DNA of 64,000 nucleotides, from contig NC_053392.1 of NCBI RefSeq assembly GCF_905171765.1, forward strand, positions 405,336,565 through 405,400,564, given 5' to 3'. The stretch is from Bufo bufo (lineage: Eukaryota > Chordata > Amphibia > Anura > Bufonidae). Positions 61,658 through 64,000 of the stretch are shown here, piece after piece. The stretch's first letter is position 1; every line of letters begins with the position of its first letter. The translations under genes were made by a program, and so were the position numbers. The notes beneath the pieces were generated by a model, which was not told the DNA's origin, did not search any database, and saw nothing but the letters and a program-made list of their open reading frames with translations.

Positions 61658-64000
61658 ATGGAGGATACCATAATGTACCGTGCACAGATGGAATTAAAGA
61701 ATCATCTGAAGAAACTGGCACACCTGGACAGCAACATTATCTTTTTAACCACATGCAAGAAGGAATACTTAATCCCCAAAGGCCTTTGCTTAAAGAATCC
61801 TATGCTGCACACCTACAACACTCCTTATGCACAACGTTTATGCTACAGGTCATCTGAAAGGCTGCGGAACCTTCTACATCTCCAAAAAAAGAATCAAATG
61901 AAAATACAAATGCTAAAGAGCAAACTTACCGAGAATTTGGTCCTGGGAATGCAAAAATACTACAGAACACTACAATTATATTTGATAGACAACAAGATAA
62001 AGAAAGTCCACAGACCGACTTAGAGCGGGGAGGTATTCACACACCAATCGAGTACAAGCCAAAGCTAGCAGGATGGATCAGAACATCGATCAGGAACCTG
62101 GTAAAGTCAGCTGTGTCATTAATCTGTCATCATACAAACCGAATAATGTGGAACTCAAGGTACTCTCCAGAGGACTCTCATTCTGCCCTACCAAAAGTCT
62201 TGACAAAACAGAACTCTGTTGTGACATGGAGGAATATTTGGGAGATTAAGACTAAAAGAGTTCTTCCATGACAAACAGGAGAGAGAATTCTCAAACAGCC
62301 AACCACAATTGGCACTGATGGACAAAAAACAGTCTGACTGGACCCCTCCTCCTGGCCACAATACCATTTTGGACCAGTACATTGACTCCTTTAGAAATGT
62401 AGTACAGTCTGCAATACTGGACAAACATAAAATAAACATTCAACAGCAACATACAGGAAAGGAGGGGGATTCAAACCTTAAAAAACAACAAAGGAATCAC
62501 CAAAAACGGTGGCACTATAGTCCTTTTGAACAATGTAGAAGAAGCACACCGACAACTAACAGATACACAATACTATATCTTAATGGAGAGAGACCCAACT
62601 CAGAAATATTTGAGAGAATTAAAAAAGGTCATCAGGGGTCTTCCTGCAGGATCCACGCAACTTTTAGACTTGGTACCTGAGAATCCCAGGATCTGAGTAT
62701 TCTACATGCTTCCCAAAATACACAAAGAAGTGAATCCGGGGAGGTTGTGGGAACCCTCACAGAAAAAATCTCAGGTTGGATAGAGGGCATCCTCAAACCA
62801 TTAGTGAGGAACACAACAAGTTATCTACAGGACACCGCTGACTTATTGAACAAACTGTCAACCATAGGTCCCCTCCCTAAAGACACAATCTTGGCAACCA
62901 TGAATGTGGAATCCTTGTAGTCGAATATTTCGCACAATGATGGATTAACTGCTTGCCGAGTATACTTGGAGGCGAATGGGATAGTCTCAGAGTCTGTACT
63001 ACAACTGACAAAATTCATCCTCACCCATAACTATTTCTCTTTTGACAAGGCGATATATTTACAGTGCACTGGGACTGCCATGGGCAGTAAAATGGCACCG
63101 CAATATGCAAATCTCTTTATGGCAAAACTGGAAAATGACTTTTTGGTATCCTGCCCCAAAAAACCCTTGGCCTACTTCCGTTTCATTGATGACATCCTAA
63201 TAATCTAGACGACTCTGAACATGAACTGATAAAATTTAATGAACAATTCTTCCATCCCACCATAAACCTGACCCTCAACTATTCACACACAGAAGTCAGC
63301 TTTCTGGACACCACCATAAAACTTCAAAACGGCTCAATACAGACATCCCTGTATCGAAAACCTATTGATCGGCCTAAATACCTCAAATGGGACAGCTTCC
63401 ACCCCAAACATATTAAAAGTCCATCATCTATAGTCAAGCCATCAGATACAACCGAATCTGTTCCAGCCCATCAGACAGGGATGAGCATTTACAATATTTG
63501 AAAAGGACATTTTTAAACCAAGGCTATCATCCTGCTTCAATTGAAGATCAGATCACAAGAGCCACCAAGATCCCCAGAAGTCAACTTCTCCAATACAATG
63601 AAAAGAAACAGAACCAGCGTGTACCTCTGGTTCTGACCTACAACACACAACTAGAGGTACTGAGTAAAAATGGCAAAAAATTACTTCATGTCCTACGAAA
63701 GGGTGAACAACTAAAAACAATCTTCCCGTATCCCTCCTTACTAGCTTACCGACAACCTCAAATCTAAGGAATATTCTGATCAGATCAAGTTCAAGGCCAT
63801 GTACCATAGAAAAAGGAACTCATCCCTGTAATATAGGAAGATTCAAAACCTGTTCCCATATAATGACAACAGATAAGATCCGGATCCCCAACATGCATCA
63901 GGACTATAAGATCCCTGGGACATTCACATATTCTACATCTAATGTTGTTTATCTGATTCTCTGCACTAAATGTCCTGTTGGAGGCCTGTACGTTGGAGAA
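61658..64000 (+). pseudogene. PLE-4 reverse transcriptase / GIY-YIG gene, frameshifted, partial
   Basis: Encodes a Penelope-type RT that copies RNA at a nicked target, with a C-terminal GIY-YIG nuclease. Segments seen: an N-terminal helical region (LKNHLKKLAHLDSNIIFL); LKEFFHDKQEREFS and DWTPPPGHNTILDQYI (62250-62390); LTEKISGWIEGILKPLVRN (62757-62815); HNDGLTACRVYLEA (62935-62975); GTAMGSKMAPQYANLFMAKL (63070-63130); the catalytic YFRFIDDILII (63174-63207); later HTEVSFLDTTIKL; and, at the edge, NVVYLILCTKCPVGG + LYVGE, which fits the start of GIY-YIG. At least four stops or shifts (for example TAG after LESL near 62918 and TAG at 63206) make it inactive. Confidence 0.9.

Larger units (their letters stand above)
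61239..64000 (+). mobile_element. Penelope-like element (PLE-4), runs off the window
   Basis: The terminal region 61239-61640 is the inverse of PLE-1's end (50212-50620), including the hammerhead-like motif at 61476-61512. An RT/endonuclease gene follows at 61658 and is still open at the window end. The first bases abut the hAT-C terminus directly. Confidence 0.88.

Noticed and set aside
1..64000. A host gene exon or a new defence system
   Set aside because: Every supported coding stretch is transposon-derived; no exon with splice sites and non-transposon homology could be recognised.

Overview
This window reads as intergenic, transposon-dense vertebrate DNA, most likely from a frog or toad. 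I found no host protein-coding gene and no tRNA, snRNA, intact rRNA or CRISPR locus. The organism call rests on element composition, not on a marker gene: many ZBED-type hAT copies, PIF/Harbinger-like and hAT MITEs, several Tc1/mariner elements, Penelope-like elements (PLEs), CR1-like and L1-like LINEs, a Ty3/gypsy chromovirus and numerous foldback repeats. Nearly every recognisable reading frame is a transposase, reverse transcriptase or integrase, and most are broken.

Layout. 0.36-0.72 kb is a Tc1 transposase remnant. About 2.5-25.4 kb is a Russian-doll block. A hAT-type element (hAT-A, transposase on the minus strand at 20.8-24.0 kb, 100-bp repeats in its 5' leader at 24.1-25.2 kb) is adjoined on its 3' side by a 46-bp repeat array and plus-strand pieces of 18S rRNA. 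A CR1-like LINE is inserted in the 18S piece (4575-19386). That LINE is itself split by a young chromovirus (4919-10364, LTRs differing at only about 5 of 626 sites), a short hAT (11618-13069) and a 5.7-kb ZBED-hAT (13412-19149). 26.7-28.5 kb holds two Harbinger-like MITEs, one inside the other, and a TTAA-flanked foldback element. 28529-32683 is a hAT carrying a second hAT (28647-31518); both have perfect 8-bp target duplications, and the inner one carries a 42-bp minisatellite with a 379-bp higher-order repeat.

33.3-46.4 kb is a hAT fragment and then a large, scrambled hAT copy (hAT-B). hAT-B contains an L1 3' end with a DD37E Tc1/mariner inside it, two solo LTRs, a short non-autonomous LTR element and antisense 18S rRNA fragments next to its C-terminal transposase exon. 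46.7-47.7 kb is a foldback element and 47.7-49.1 kb is largely plain sequence. 49.1-61.2 kb holds two more hAT parts interrupted by PLEs, Tc1 elements and an AT-rich hAT MITE. 61.2-64 kb is a PLE (RT plus the start of a GIY-YIG domain) that leaves the window.

There is no cooperating gene system. The interest lies in insertion order, in the recurrence of antisense 18S rRNA fragments in two separate hAT copies, in six hammerhead-ribozyme-like motifs that mark PLE termini, and in the shared architecture of hAT untranslated regions built from 72-102-bp tandem repeats. All relationships were judged by eye; no alignment or database search was run.
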